A DNA stretch of 64,000 nucleotides from Astrothelium macrocarpum. Its lineage: Eukaryota; Ascomycota; Dothideomycetes; Trypetheliales; Trypetheliaceae. A program made the position numbers and the translations under genes. The notes beneath the pieces are model-generated. The model had not been told where the DNA came from. It worked only from the letters and a program-made list of their open reading frames with translations, and did no database searches. Below are positions 20,729 to 33,630 of the stretch, piece by piece; the stretch's first letter is position 1, and each line of letters begins with the position of its first letter. The DNA lies in NCBI GenBank assembly GCA_021030915.1, contig JAGEMR010000013.1, forward strand, positions 62,001-126,000. The letters are read 5' to 3'.

Positions 20729-23700
20729 ATGGCTTCAGAAGAGCCTACAGTGCCTCCGGCAGAAGGCACAACGACGTCGACCTCCCCACAGCTTGATCTC
20801 AAGCAACTCCACACTCTCCCTTCCGAGCAACAAGATCTCCTCCTTCTCAGCTTCACTGCTGACTTGGTCAAATATGTTACCCTGCTAGATCGCGATGCTG
20901 CTTCGGCCGTTCAAGCCTCCGTTAAAAAGGAGGTGTTCAAGATCATCAACCTATCATCCCCACTACCAACCAGGACAATCCGTACAAATATTGGACGAAG
21001 CATGTCAGTTGTTCTCAAAAAGGGCAATCGCAAGATATTATTTGAGTCCATAAACGAGCTGGTTGCCGTTGTCAATGCCGGTAAAATAGATAAGGAAATT
21101 CACGCGAAACATGCCGCAACGCATTGCCTTGGGATGGTATTCGAAGCAGCTGGAGACAGCGCAATTGGATTGTCGAGCCTGGCATGCTCAAGTATAATGC
21201 GACTGTTGAAAAGCGGACATACTGGTTGTCGAGGTTCGTCTTTCAGAGCTCTGACGCGGATCATCTCTGGCATAGGGAATTCCATCGACGAGGCTATTGC
21301 GAGAGAAATCTGGAAACAAGCCCGATCAGGCGCTGGAGATAAATCGTTCTTCGTTCAAGCATCCGCTTGCGCTTGTCTTGAAACTCTAGTGTCAGAAACG
21401 TCTCATTTCGATAACTCCAATGATTATGAGAAACTACAGTCCGCTCTCTGGAAGGCAAGCGACAGCTCTTCAGTCAAAGTTCGTCACGCAGCCGCGTCGG
21501 CCTTAGCTGCCATACTGGCGAAGAGCTACTCAGAGTCCCCTATCAAAGATGTTGTCCCTCGCATCAAGAAGCCTAAAAAAGCAGCAAAGACTCAGCCTAA
21601 TGGTGACATTGACGACATCAGCATTGAAAGACCCGAGTCACCAGTCTCATCAAAGCCGGCCACGCAACTTTCCTTCAGCCTTCCAGAGGTTCTTCGCCAA
21701 GTATCTGCTCAGTACTGCCGGCCAGCGACGAGCAACAGAGCAAGGGCAAGCCTTGCTTTATGTTACGCCAAGGTTTTCCATCGGCTTGGAGACACGGTCA
21801 TCGAGAATGGATATCCAGATATTGCTCGTCATTTCTTTATTGATCTGTTGAATCATCCAAGCAATACACATAACAGGTACCGCCTTTTAACGACTCGCAA
21901 ATATGTTCGCTTGATTTTAGAGGAGGTCATCGGCAAGGAGATCATGAGCGAAGCTGGCCAACTGAAAGCGGCAAAGTTTCTGGTCAATGATATCCTAAAG
22001 GACTATCCACAGGCCTTGAAGGAACGACCGGAGCCATCGAAACAAACCTTAGTTGGATGTCTCAGTGCTTTATCCGGTTTAATGCGGGATCTAGGTTCAT
22101 CCACGAACATGATATCAGACATCTGTCGTGAGGGACTCCTGCAAGTTTTGCAGCACCCGAGTTATACCGTCCAAATTCATGCAGCAGCTTGTCTTCAAAC
22201 ATTTGTCCTGGTCTGCCCACAACAGATGCTTCCATCCTTGACGGTATGCATGAACAGCGTCAACCGCGAGCTTGGGCTTCTATCCACGCCGAGAAAGTAC
22301 CCTCGAAAATGCATCGGATTTGCTCATGGCGTGGCTGCTGTGCTTAGCACCAGCAGTCAACACCCTTTGTATGGGTCTGTAGATGTGTATGCGCAGCTTC
22401 TCTCCCAAGCCACGACCCTCCTCAAATCTAGCGGAAGTTCAGACTTGCGAATATCAAGTACGCAAATACAAGTGGCTTGGATTCTAATTGGTGGTCTAAT
22501 GTGTCTCGGCCCTAATTTTGTCAAGATGCACCTCTCGCAGTTCCTACTTCTCTGGAAGAATGCATTGCCCAAGCCTTTGAACAAGGATCACATTGCAAGA
22601 AGAGGCCTTCTCGAGCTCAGTTTCTTAGCGCATGTCCGGGATTGTGCATTGGGATCCATCTTGGCGTTCTTGAAATTCAATAGCAAGATTTTGACAGCGG
22701 ACGTTTCAAAAAGATTAGCTGCCATGCTTGAAAATACCGTCTCATTTCTTCAGCACCTTCCTCAAAAGAAGTTCCAGGAAGAGGTGGCATCACGTCTTTC
22801 ACCGGCGCTGCAACTCTACGACTACGATATTATGGTGCGTAGGCGAGTTCTACAATGCTTTACAAGTCTTCTATCAGCTACATCTCCTTCAAATCAAGAA
22901 TCGATTTTGCAGACAAATCTTCTACCATTGGCCATATCCGCCTTTGCAGATCCAGAGCACTATGCACCAAGTTCGTTGAGTGCCTCAATAGCGAGTTCAG
23001 CAGGAACCTTTGAGAGTCTCTGGAATGTTGGTGACAACTGCGGCTTTGGGGTTTCAGGCCTCATCTGCGGCTTCGACGTGGAACCGCTTTCAGGAGAACA
23101 GGAGAACACTGACCGTAATCAGTGGCTTACAGAACAGGGACCGGAAACTGAAATTGGCCGCATTGTGAGTTTTACCCTCTACAACAGCTTCTGAACTAGC
23201 AGTAACTGTTGCAGCTTATGACCCCATTGTGTGGAGCGAGAGAACACGATGCTTTGCTACTGTATGTCTCAAGGCAAGCAAACACAAGCGAACCCAATCC
23301 GCCTTCAACACAAGTTGTTGACGCTGGAATCGAGCTATTTGGCATTTCTTTGCCTATGCAACCTCCTGCAGTTCAATCCAGTATACTAGAGCAATTGTCT
23401 TCCTACTTATCAGCTACAGCTCTGCAAAGAGATCCAGCACGGAAGGCAGCAATCACTGTCAACATTGCCATCGCTTTCCTCTATGCTCTCAAAGTTGCCA
23501 TCAATGAGTCGTCCTTGGCGAAAGGCAACCTCGGCAGCCCTCAGGTGGAGAAAAAGTTGCAGGATCTCTTGCGAGTAAGATTCATGAAGCTCCTCAACCA
23601 TTGTGTCGCTGATGGATATTTAGATTCTCATAGTAAATCCAGACGAATACGTGCGAAACGTTGCTGCTCAAGCAATGGGTCGTCTTTGTAAGAGTTTGGG

Positions 23701-26700
23701 AACAAATTTCACCACTTCTGAAGTCAAGTATCTGGTTGACTTGATAGTCTCAGATCGTGATCCAAACGTCCGGTCTGGGTGCGCTCTGGCACTGGGATGT
23801 ATCCACTCACAGCTTGGCGGAATGGCAGCTGGTTATCATCTAAAAAACATTCTTGGCATACTAATGTCGCTTGCAAGTGATCCGCATCCTACTGTGCATT
23901 TCTGGGCCTTGGACGCGTTATCGAAGGTGGCAGATTCTGCCGGCCTCAACTTCTCCGGCTTTGTGTCTGGCACGTTGGGTTTGGTAGCCCAGCTCTACAT
24001 CACCGAATCGCATAGCAGCGAAGCCGCTTCCCAAGCTTCATCCAATTTAGAGATGGAACTCTCTACTCCTGTTGCTGTTGCTCGCTGCACTGATAGCATC
24101 ATAAATCTGTTGGGACCGGATCTCCAAGACATGACAAAGAATAGAGAACTAATACTAAAGCTGATAGAGCAATTCCAACACGAGGAGGACCCGTTGCTGA
24201 TGGGCAGTAGCCTTGTATGCCAGGAACATCTGGCGGTGTACGCCCCTGGTCACATGGACTTTGCAGCCTATGTGCGTAATCTACAGGAAACTCTCATCTC
24301 GAAAAGTACGATCATTCGAAACAAAGGCATCGAGGGCCTTTATAATGTCATGCGCCGAAACGTACGAGATGTGTTAAGTATTGCCGATGAACGACTTGAG
24401 GATGATCTATGGGCGGTATTGGAAGCACATCCTGATCATGAGCTCGTCAAAAACATTTTCGAGAGCTGGCTTTCTCAAACAGGATTGATAAAAACTGCGG
24501 AATGGGTCCAACGATGCCACAAGATTGTGACCAGAACAAGAGCTAAGCAAGATCAAGCACCAGTCACGGCAGAACCAAAGCAAACGGCAAACGCGGATTT
24601 ACAAGATGAGGAGGTTGCTGGTTTTGCTACCGCTTCCGGTGCTACCAAAAACAATACTGACGCTGAACCTTCTTCTGGCCTTGAATTGCTCCGATGGCAA
24701 GTTCGAGCATTTGGCTTGGAATGTCTTGGTGTGCTACTGTCTATGGTCGCCAAAGACTCGATGATGCGACAAGAATCCTTTGCGGAAATGGAACTGCAAC
24801 AAAAAGTTGGTGATGTCGTGAAGATAGCATTCTCGGCCTCAACAGCAAATGTTGTCGATTTGAGGATTGTAGGACTTCGCATCATTGATCAGCTTCTGAG
24901 GGTATGCTCAAAAAGAATCTATCGGACCGATACAATGCTAATATCTTCACATCCAGCTCTTCGGCAGTACTCCAGATCCAGACTTCGCCGAGGTATCATT
25001 GTTAGAGCAATACCAAGCTCAGATTAGCTCAGCCCTTACTCCCGCATTTGCATCAGATTCCTCTCCCGAGCTCGCCGCAACCGCAGTCAACGTGTGCGCT
25101 ACCTTCATTGCAACTGGTATCGTCACAGATGTAGATCGAATGGGCCGGATTCTTAGACTTCTTGTGGCAGCAGTTGAAAGCTTTTCAGATGAAGCCGAAA
25201 CCTCTGCTATCGGTGATCTCAGAGGACTCAGTTCCAATGCACAAGTCATGGTCCGAATGGCCGTCTTTTCTGCTTGGGCAGAATTGCAAGTTGCCAGTGC
25301 GGAGCAGAAATACCTAAAGGATGTTGTCGAGCCGCAGATTGGCAAGCTCACACCACTTTGGCTATCATCACTGAGAGAGTTTGCGCGTCTAAAATTTCAG
25401 CCAGATCCATCTACTACATCAACATCTATGATGCAGTCAGGGGATTTGGATTCAATCTACTCTGCCCTAAATAGGGAGACCTTGCTAAAAGTAGGCTATT
25501 GCGCGATTTCAAATCAGAAACATCACTGACAGCAAATGCAGTTTTACCAATCATCATGGCTAAATCTTGTCGAAGCTATAGCAAGTCTCATTGACGAGGG
25601 TAGTGATGTCGTTTTTGAGGCGCTAGACGGAAAATCTGAGGGTACAATGACGAATGGCACGGACCGCCGTCTGAGCGATATCGACTATCGCAACGAGCCT
25701 GTCGCATTCTTCTTTCTGCTATTCGGTATCGCCTTTGAAGCATTGGCTGCACGGTCTAGCGATGATGTGATGGTGACGAAACAACGGAATCTGGACATAC
25801 TCCAAGCATTGAAAAAAATACTGCGGCCCTCGGTATCAGGACATGCAATCTACAAGGATGTCGTCTTTTCCGAGACCATGGATATGTTAGACAGATTGGT
25901 TCTCACAGAAGGGCTCGACGTACAAGCAGTCATCGTCGAGTTGGTGAGAAATTTGTCCCTTGGCCATCCATCGGCGAGACCTAGCCGAGGTCCGAACGAT
26001 GAAGAGAATATTTCAGAAGATATCGATCAATTGTTTGAGCTAACGAAAATCATTGTCCTTGTCTTAGCAGGACTTGTACCAGGTTTAGCTGAGGGGAACA
26101 ACAGCAGACCACCTGTTGAGATGTCTGACGAAATGGTGTCGCTTGTTCGTCTTTCGCTCGACGCTTTGGTGGATGTTTCAGAGGTATTCCCCACGATCAT
26201 CAAAACTGACCTGCACGCTTGCATCCTCCATGTCTTCTCCAATATTCTCGCCTCAGGTTCATGTCAAGCAGCCATTGTACCGCAGGCTCTACCAATATTT
26301 AAACGTTTCATTGCGAGTGTGTCCACTCAAGCTCAGAGCACGACGGTAGAACAGCTCTGCAGGACTCTATCAACTTTCTTGATGATACTCAAAAATGCCC
26401 AGAAACGCGAGAATGAGGCATCTTTGGTGTGCGAGAAGAACTCCCTCTTGGCAACAACTATACTTCTGACATCGGCGTCAAATTTATTTCCACCAAACCT
26501 ACCTCTGATTCCAATCTTTTTGGGAAAGGTAATTGAGTGCCTTCAAAATCCAACGACCACTAATGTTGCGGCAAATTGTACCCGATCGCTGCTCTCCATC
26601 CAGACCAAATCAACAACGTCTTCATCGATAACAGCACCCTTGATACCGGAGCTTCTGGAATTTATAACTACACCATCCGATCTTGAAGGCATCGACGACA

Positions 26701-27038
26701 GCCACACTATCATCACCCATACACTTACTACAGTAACGAAGCTTATGAGTCCTGAGCAGATGCTCCCATTTACCGGGCTTCTTGTACCAGCACTTCTTTT
26801 GCGGGCGGGAGCAGAGGGCAAAGCAGCATACCCTGAGGCGGCCACACGTCTGCTTGAGCTTGCGGCTACGAATCAACATGCTTTCCGATGCTTGGTGGAA
26901 AGCATGCCTGAAGCCGAACGAACTTTTATGGAAGAAGTTATTCGAGAAGGAGGTGCTGCATCGCGAAGCCACGAGAGATCCAATAAAAGAGAAAATCATG
27001 AGCCAACGATTGCGTTGAAGATGAATTTTGACGCCTGA
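20729..27038 (+). CDS. LAA1: LAA1/HEATR5-like AP-1 accessory protein (HEAT repeats)
   Basis: Five exons (20729-23164, 23215-23574, 23624-24901, 24957-25490, 25542-27038) give 2034 residues with four introns of 49-55 bp, all phase 0. The protein is almost entirely helical HEAT-type repeats, for example VRNVAAQAMGRLCKSLG and VRSGCALALGCIHSQLGGM. The N-terminus begins with a short acidic/Pro region and LDLKQLHTLPSEQQDLLLL. Size and repeat organisation match yeast Laa1 (about 2014 residues) and animal HEATR5, large proteins that bind clathrin adaptor AP-1 and support trans-Golgi/endosome transport. The acceptor of exon 2 could shift slightly because the joining residues are not conserved. No catalytic motif is expected. 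It is the largest gene of the window. Confidence 0.93.
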
Positions 27039-27176
27039 CGAGTGGTCAAGTGATGGAAAGAAGAATTATACCTGTAGATTGCTAAGTAAATGTCTAATAG
27101 AAATAGAGAGGTTCTTCAGTCATTGAAGGCATGGACAAAGTTCTTTTGAACAGTCTTGAGATACGCGAAATCCTTT

Positions 27177-28640
27177 TCATGATCTTTCAGCTGGTTTGCT
27201 GTTATCCTGACTACCGTCATCGCTTTCGAGTTCAAATGAATCAACTGCATCAACGGCCTCTTGCGCCGACTCAGACTCTTCCCGCATCTTTGTGTTGAGG
27301 AAGAGTGCCAACAACCCCAAATCGTAGGCTGCCTTCATCGCTCCTGCAGCTACAAACGCAACCCAGAAACGATCTGAACCCGCAAGGACACCAGTGATAA
27401 TAGGGCCGCCACTATTGGCTAGTGTTTTGACCGTGTTCACCACACCCATCACAGCAGTTCGCTCACTCGGAAGCACAATAGCGGCGAGAAAAGCCGTCCT
27501 TGGTGCCTGGTCCATCGATGACAGAGTAGAACGAAGGAAGATAAAAATGACCGCGAAGATCAAGGATGATGGGGCAGGGATGAGGGCGAGAAAGATGGCC
27601 GAAGGTAAGTGCGTAAAAACCATCGTCTTAATCAGACCAATACGTCTGGCAATTGCGGCGGCGAAAATATTGGATATGGTGGAGGCGAATTGTGCAATGG
27701 AGAGGACGGTTCCGAGCTTCCCCTGAGACATGTGGAATTTGCGTTCCATGAAGAAGGCAATGAGCGAGAAGGACACCATACCGCTAGAGAGACTGTCGAC
27801 GGAAAACAGACAGCAGAGACGGATGAGGACTCCCCAGCTTTCTCTCGAGATTTGCGCAAGTGACGACTTCTTCTTGGGCGCGGGCTTCGGTTCTGGAGTC
27901 GTTGGGCTTTGCTGTTGATTCGCTAGGAAACCCTCCCTCTCTTCTTCGGAGACGGCATTGCTTGCGGGGGGTGCCGGATTGCTTTCACAACGTGGGCTAA
28001 GTAGCAATGTTAGGCCTGCTTTGATGACACCTATCAACGTGTATGCCCAGAAAATTGCGCGATATGCTGAAACATCTGTCCAGCCTGGCAGTTTCAGCAA
28101 TTGCTGCGTGGTCCAGCCGCAGGCGAGAGCGCCAGATGCAATACCCAGAGTAGCGACGACGACGTACCACGCCAGGACGTCTGTTCGACTCTTGAAGTCC
28201 GTGAGATGGGAAATGGTAGATTCTTCCACGGCTCGGAATGGTCCGATTTCTTTTCCACTCGGACTAATGACGCCAAAGATGGCGGCCAGTAGTAGAATCC
28301 AGAAATTGGATATTGTAGAGAAAACAAGTCCCGATACCGTCATCATCGCAGCTCCGAGTAATAGTGTTCTCCGCCGGCCCAAGCCATCAGCAAAGTTTGT
28401 GAGTAAAAGGCTAATGACCACATCGCCGAGCATTGTGAGGGTCATAAATAAACCAATCTTGGTATCAGAATGACCGAGGGCTGAGAAATAAAGGGCGAGA
28501 ATCAAAGTGCTGGAGCCATAAGCAAACATACGAAAGATTCGAGCTATCAGCAGTAGATGGACATCACGACCCGCGTTCAAAACCGTAACAAAGCCTGATT
28601 CTTGGAGGAGCCATTGCAAAGTCTGAATCACCACCGACAT
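27177..28640 (-). CDS. MFS transporter
   Basis: This is an intronless frame of 487 residues with the ATG at 28640-28638. There are about twelve hydrophobic helices. The loop after helix 2 has the MFS signature A-like segment FADGLGRRRTLLLG. A cytosolic loop rich in Pro and Lys separates the halves (residues about 235-270), followed by IARRIGLIKT in the second half. The C-terminus is acidic (EAVDAVDSFELESDDG). The substrate cannot be told: the sequence has neither the sugar-porter PESPR motif nor the drug-antiporter motif C in clear form. It lies convergent with LAA1, with only 138 bp between stop codons, and borders the sparser island to its right. Confidence 0.88.
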   Translation of the reverse strand: MSVVIQTLQWLLQESGFVTVLNAGRDVHLLLIARIFRMFAYGSSTLILALYFSALGHSDTKIGLFMTLTMLGDVVISLLLTNFADGLGRRRTLLLGAAMMTVSGLVFSTISNFWILLLAAIFGVISPSGKEIGPFRAVEESTISHLTDFKSRTDVLAWYVVVATLGIASGALACGWTTQQLLKLPGWTDVSAYRAIFWAYTLIGVIKAGLTLLLSPRCESNPAPPASNAVSEEEREGFLANQQQSPTTPEPKPAPKKKSSLAQISRESWGVLIRLCCLFSVDSLSSGMVSFSLIAFFMERKFHMSQGKLGTVLSIAQFASTISNIFAAAIARRIGLIKTMVFTHLPSAIFLALIPAPSSLIFAVIFIFLRSTLSSMDQAPRTAFLAAIVLPSERTAVMGVVNTVKTLANSGGPIITGVLAGSDRFWVAFVAAGAMKAAYDLGLLALFLNTKMREESESAQEAVDAVDSFELESDDGSQDNSKPAERS

Positions 28641-30546
28641 GTTGGGTGTCGTTGTTCGATCATGAGATATTTTGCGAAAAGCTTTTCGTGAGAGACTATG
28701 GCATGCGATCTTAGGGTCACAACGTTGTTGGAATATTTGCTAGCGGGAAAAGAATTGGAATACTTTTTGATTGTTTGATAGAGCTGAAGGCTACATGAGC
28801 AGTCCAGTCTCTTAGTCATATAGTAGTGAAAACTTGGAGTGGTCGATGCCAAGGTCGAGCTGTACAGCACTCGACTAAGGTAGATAGGAACGTGTAGGAG
28901 GACCTCCGAACTTATCTCCGATAGTCCGATAGCCCGATCCTTCCCTATCACTTTCTTAAGAAGCCGGGTTACCTCTTCACGCCACTGTTCACCAGTGAAT
29001 GAGCCACTTTTACAACGTCATTTTATGAATTTTAATTGACTAAATGCAATTAAATCATTTTGACATAATTCCTATCTTGAGAGCTACTTCAATTGAGCTC
29101 ATACTGGTGAAGCAATTTGGATTCGAAATCATTAAGCGAGCCGAAAATCAGGGATGCATTAGGTGCACGGTTCAAGAAGAGCCGATAGCGTCTCGTTCCG
29201 TCTTGCTGTCCGCTTTCAGAACTATCATGTTTACCTGAAATCCTCGGACGTGACCTGCTGACATTTTCCAAAGCAAGCCATAAAGGTCTTTCAAACGGCA
29301 CTGTTAAAATGAGACAAGACTGCAGATAAATATATTCTAGAGTTATACTCCGTCCCCCTCATTTTCGCGTTCATCTTTTCGCAACCTTGCCTCTCGAGAT
29401 CGCGTAACTGGTCACGTAAATGTTACCGCAGCCAAGCTTTGGATTGCTAGAAATGGAGCTACAAGGACAGAACATCGATTGAGAGGAAGTGGTGAACGGT
29501 GTGTGCTTAGACTTGTCTACCATATGGGCGAGTGCTCAACATGACCGAGATAGAAATATTAGAAGACCTCGGCAACGATTCAGTTCAAGTGTTAGGAAAG
29601 AGTGTGGGATGAATCGGCTCAAAATCTTTGAAGTTTCTCCTAGTCTCTCCAGTATGCTAAAGACAGGTCTGTTCACAGCATATATCATAGTCACGAAACG
29701 ATCGACAAACCATGTAAATAGTCTCAAATAGATATCAACTGATCTCTAGACATTTTGCGCCTCAAAACTTCATAAATCTCACGGTTTCGATACCTCCGAC
29801 CCTTACAGCCTTTCAGAATGCTCCCGCATCTCTCGTCAAACCCTATCTCTTCCAACGGCGAACGATACAGTCAAGCAAGACTACCCACCAAGTATCGCCT
29901 TGGAAATGCTCATAGGAGTGATAATCTTGAGTTTAAGAACAACGAACTTGCAACCAGTAGTAACAGTACGAACATCATTTATGTCGAAGCTAGGGAAAAC
30001 GAGGCTGGTGTGTTATCTATTGCGAAGTGGCACCAATAGGCGAAAGGAAAATGAATTGCGAATGAGAATTCGCGTTATGAGGCTTGGTGCATGGAGTCGG
30101 TACATAAAGGCAACGAAGACAGAGCTATGGTTGAGTATTGAGGGGCGAAGCTCTCAAAGGGGTAATCGGAATGCGTGGAGGTTAATGTGCGAGCTGGATT
30201 CCTGCAATACAAGATTCGCCTAATTTCGAGAGAACTGGAAGTCTATTTGGCAATGCGATATCTATCCTCACGCATGAACGTTCCCTGGAGACGAACTGCG
30301 AACGTGCTGGAGCCTATGTTGGCAAGGAATTGGCGACCGACCTTTTGGAACTATGAGCGAGCAGTCACCCATGCATGCATGTGGCTCGTGCCCCACAGAG
30401 AATGGCAGAAAATTCGTGTGTTTAAACCGTCGCTCGAGCACCCGTTGATCTAAAAATTATTAAGAAGCAGATGCTTTGTAAGTGCTTCAGAAAAACCTTC
30501 AGTATATACTCAATCCATAACCAGATGTCTATCTCAGCGACCTGAT
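28641..30546. other. Gene-poor AT-rich stretch left of the caspase gene
   Basis: This is 1906 bp with only short frames (longest about 107 codons at 29900-30223) and no family-like sequence. Base composition is more AT-rich than the flanking genes. No terminal repeats, target duplications or transposase-like frames were found by eye. It could hold regulatory DNA or decayed sequence. Confidence 0.5.
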
Positions 30547-32442
30547 CTATAAAGATGCTATATATCGAAAAGATAATAAAACAGTCGGATCACCGTTTAC
30601 GAGATACAAGGCCATGCAAACTTTCGTTATCAAAATGATAACGCATAAAGCAATTAGTAAAAGTTCTATTACCGGCGATAGATGGAATTCGCGAGACTCG
30701 TGAGCATTTGGTGTGGTCGTGTTGTTCTGATTGCTTTCTGAATTGTTCTCTTCAGTATAGCCTCGGGACATGGCTCGGGATCTCCAAATCGTCTGTCTAA
30801 TGTTGAGTGGTTTTCCCAGTGATGCATCCAATTTAACTCACCTTTTCACAAAGCCACGATGAAAAAATCCAAAAATCACTTGAGAGACGAAAGCAAAGCA
30901 TTGTTAAGTGATAGGCATATGTGCCGTGGCTTTCCGTCCTACGAACTTGGACATTTCCCTCGCCATCGTCGGAAACAATACTTATGGAAGGTTCTGCTGA
31001 GACTGGCCTTGCGAGTTGAATCCGCGGTGCTGGAACGGCTTGGGAAGGAAGTGTCTGTGCTCTTCTGGGGGGAAGGGTGTTCCTCCAGATGTCGGTAACT
31101 CGTTTCATCAATATTTCTTTTCTTAGTGATATTTTAAGAAAGTGCACATTCGTAGCTGACAGACTTATGAGGCTTTCTCTTCCATTTATCACTTTTCTCA
31201 TAGCATCTGCCGTATTCTCCAATTCTGTATCTGTAATGGACGTATCGAAAGAGAAACGAAGGTCGAGATATTCACAGGTCACTGAGTCTATATTTGGATT
31301 GCCATCATCTGCTGGTGCCATGTCCGAAGAAGTTCCATCATACGAAGCTTTCGCAATGCAGATTTGTTCTGGACTTGGCACGAAACTACCAAGATCTGTG
31401 AGTACCGTTTGTTGTCCTTTTGGGAGTTGTCCGTACTCCTGTATTTTGAATCTCAGTTGCGGAGTATGAAAATAATTCTTACTCTTCAAGCTTTCCAAAG
31501 CCCATATCAGTGCAGATGTGAAAGACTGTTTACCTGGTCCTCGAGTAGTTTGCCCAGAAGCGCAGGCTCCAAGAAACTGGAACGTTCTTCGGTGTCGGGA
31601 ACCTCCACGGTTGCAGATAGCACCTGCATGGCAGCAATCAAAGATGACCAATACATCCGAATCAATTCTTTCGAGAATTGAACATGCACTATTGAAATCA
31701 ATTTGCAATCGTGCCATCTCAGGACCGTCCGGGTCATTAGGCGAAAGTGCTCTTCACCGTGAATTAGCTCAAGCTACAATGCCTGCCTTCTGATGGACTT
31801 GCCCTGCTAAAACTATCTTGTTCTTGTTGTTGGAAAAGCCGTGTCCAGCATAGTATACAATCAAGAGATGATCTGCTCCCTCATAAGTCTTCACGAAGCC
31901 CATAAGAGCCTCCATCATCTGGAATTGGACAGATGATTTGACATGGCTATTAAGCAGGCTTCGGACTATCTCGAACCCATATGAGTCCTCAAGGGTGTTT
32001 GAGAATCTTTCTACCTTCAATCTAATTAGTTTACATGCTTCTCGCAAACGAAAAGTCAACACACCTCTTTAGCAGTATTCAAATCGTCGCTCTCCGGACC
32101 GTATGAGAGTATCAGAGCAGCAACCTTCTTATGGTGTACGTATTTGTAACGACGCCTCATTGTTTTGTCCCATATGTCTCGTTGGCGCCCTTGCTTTGGA
32201 GTCTCCGAGGACTCTCCTTCACCATTGATATTCAGGCCGCTCGGGATCCCAGAAGAACTTGGTGATTGTGCTATTGAATGAGTGCGGTCTTCCTCGACTA
32301 AAGGAACCTGAGTGAAATGCTGTTCATGTCCGTCGGAACTCAATCCTTTCTCTTCATGGAAGGCAGACACAGGGTCTGTCACACGGAAATCGACATCGCC
32401 AGACGGAGAGCTGCATTTGAGGGTCTCGGTTGGAGTAGTCAT
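30547..32442 (-). CDS. Caspase-like (C14) protease with C-terminal membrane anchor
   Basis: Exons 32442-32065, 32014-31778, 31717-30842 and 30792-30547 give 578 residues. Residues 1-100 are disordered. A caspase-type core begins at KKVAALILSYGPESDDLNTAKEV's opening strand (about 103), with the catalytic His in YYAGHG (His184) and Cys in DCCHAG (Cys234), followed by FLGACASG and SFTSALIWALE, the usual p20 end. Residues about 330-500 are an unassigned region with a Ser/Pro-rich segment. The last exon adds an Asn/Thr/Glu-rich linker and one strong hydrophobic helix near residues 536-561. Three introns are 49-60 bp; two acceptors are the second AG after the branch site, and the second intron (31718-31777) is the least certain join. 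No metacaspase Pro/Gln prodomain or NLR modules are seen. Function is unknown; cell-death or non-self signalling is only an inference from the fold. Confidence 0.8.
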
Positions 32443-33236
32443 ATTGTAGCCTATGCAACGCAGCCTGTGGGGCTACAGGTACCACTGCAAAGACTTCAAT
32501 ATGCCTGTAGTAAAGTTTAGTGTCTGAATTGCCCATGCAAGATTATCAGAAACGTCGGTGAACATAGAAAAACACTGGACGAAGGCCTCTTTTTGACATC
32601 GCCTCACAAGGGCTATTGGACACGAGCAGGATGCAAGCGTCATTTTGAAGGCCGAGAGCTTAATTAGTGCTCCTACAATTTGCAACAGAGATCCTCAGAA
32701 GCAGAGGCTGTGCCACTCGTCAGGCATTTTCAACATGTTGACAATTGAAGCCAAGGCATTGTATGCGTACACCATTCTTTGGCCGGTGTCGGTGAGGGAA
32801 TCTGCCTTAGGTACTGACGAGATGCGACCTATACCAACCATGTGCCGGGCGGGATGTGAAGTTCTGTGGCTTCTCTTATCTCCTTCCGGGCCCCGTACTA
32901 GAGCAACTGATTGACTGGTTCGAACAGCAGTGAGGGGTTGACGACCCAAGAGAGCGGTTACACAGCATGATGGGCGTATCTCAACAGCAGGTCATTGGAT
33001 GTATGCTTCTTTTTTCTTAGAATCCGCAACTTCAGTCGGAAAAAGATAGGCACTACGGCGTCTGGATTGAGCCCTGTAGCCTACGTCAAGATATAAAAAT
33101 GCCTTGCGGCTATCCGTTAGACGGAAACGTGCGAACTTCACCATTACTCAGAGCTGGTCAAAACTCTGCAAGCCTGCCAACTGGCCGACCAATTAGACGT
33201 TCCCTCCTGGTCAATCATTCCGGGCACTTGGTTATA
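32443..33236. other. Region between caspase-like gene and SH3-like gene
   Basis: This is 794 bp. On the minus strand two frames abut (32949-32695 and 32685-32473) and read as one about 155-codon stretch broken by a stop. No family is recognised. It must also hold the divergent promoters. Confidence 0.4.
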
Positions 33237-33630
33237 ATGGCTGAGGATGAGGTCCAGGTAGGAGGGCGACTGGCTGCAGATAAGGGTTTGAAAACTCAGC
33301 TACGTGCATAGAACTCAAGAGAATCGACGCCAGATCGTGCCCATGTCCCGAGACCCCCGGAAAGGAGAGAGGTACGTATTTCGTATAGCCTGAACTGTTA
33401 GAAAACATCTGACAAATTAGATACCAGCTGAATTTGATCCAGACGATAAAGTGTGGCTAATAATTGGAACAAAGTCTTATCCAATGGTGGTCGTGGAGAG
33501 GACATTGGTTGACGGTAAATGGGCATATAAGCTAAAGGACACGGCAGGAAGGGAGTACGAACGTGGTCTGGTTAATGAGGAAGTGTTAGACGCCCGAGGC
33601 GGAGATACCGATGAAATAACAAATGAATGA
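33237..33630 (+). CDS. Small SH3-like-fold protein, 96 residues
   Basis: I reconstruct three exons, 33237-33257, 33312-33371 and 33421-33630, all phase 0, with 54- and 49-bp introns ending GTGCATAG and CAAATTAG. The first exon encodes only MAEDEVQ. The product has a charged, Pro-rich first 30 residues, then a compact beta-rich stretch: DDKVWLIIG, PMVVVERTLVDGKWAYKLKD and GLVNEEVLD. The pattern of short strands with conserved Gly/Trp resembles small SH3-like (chromo/Tudor/KOW-type) barrels such as those fungal proteins use to read tails or peptides. This is a fold impression, not a recognised family. It sits 108 bp upstream of the DUF6594 gene on the same strand and diverges from the caspase-like gene. 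Confidence 0.6.

Noticed and set aside
29489..30453. Short plus-strand frames in the gene-poor stretch
   Set aside because: They have no recognisable domain, no consistent exon joins and AT-rich random composition.
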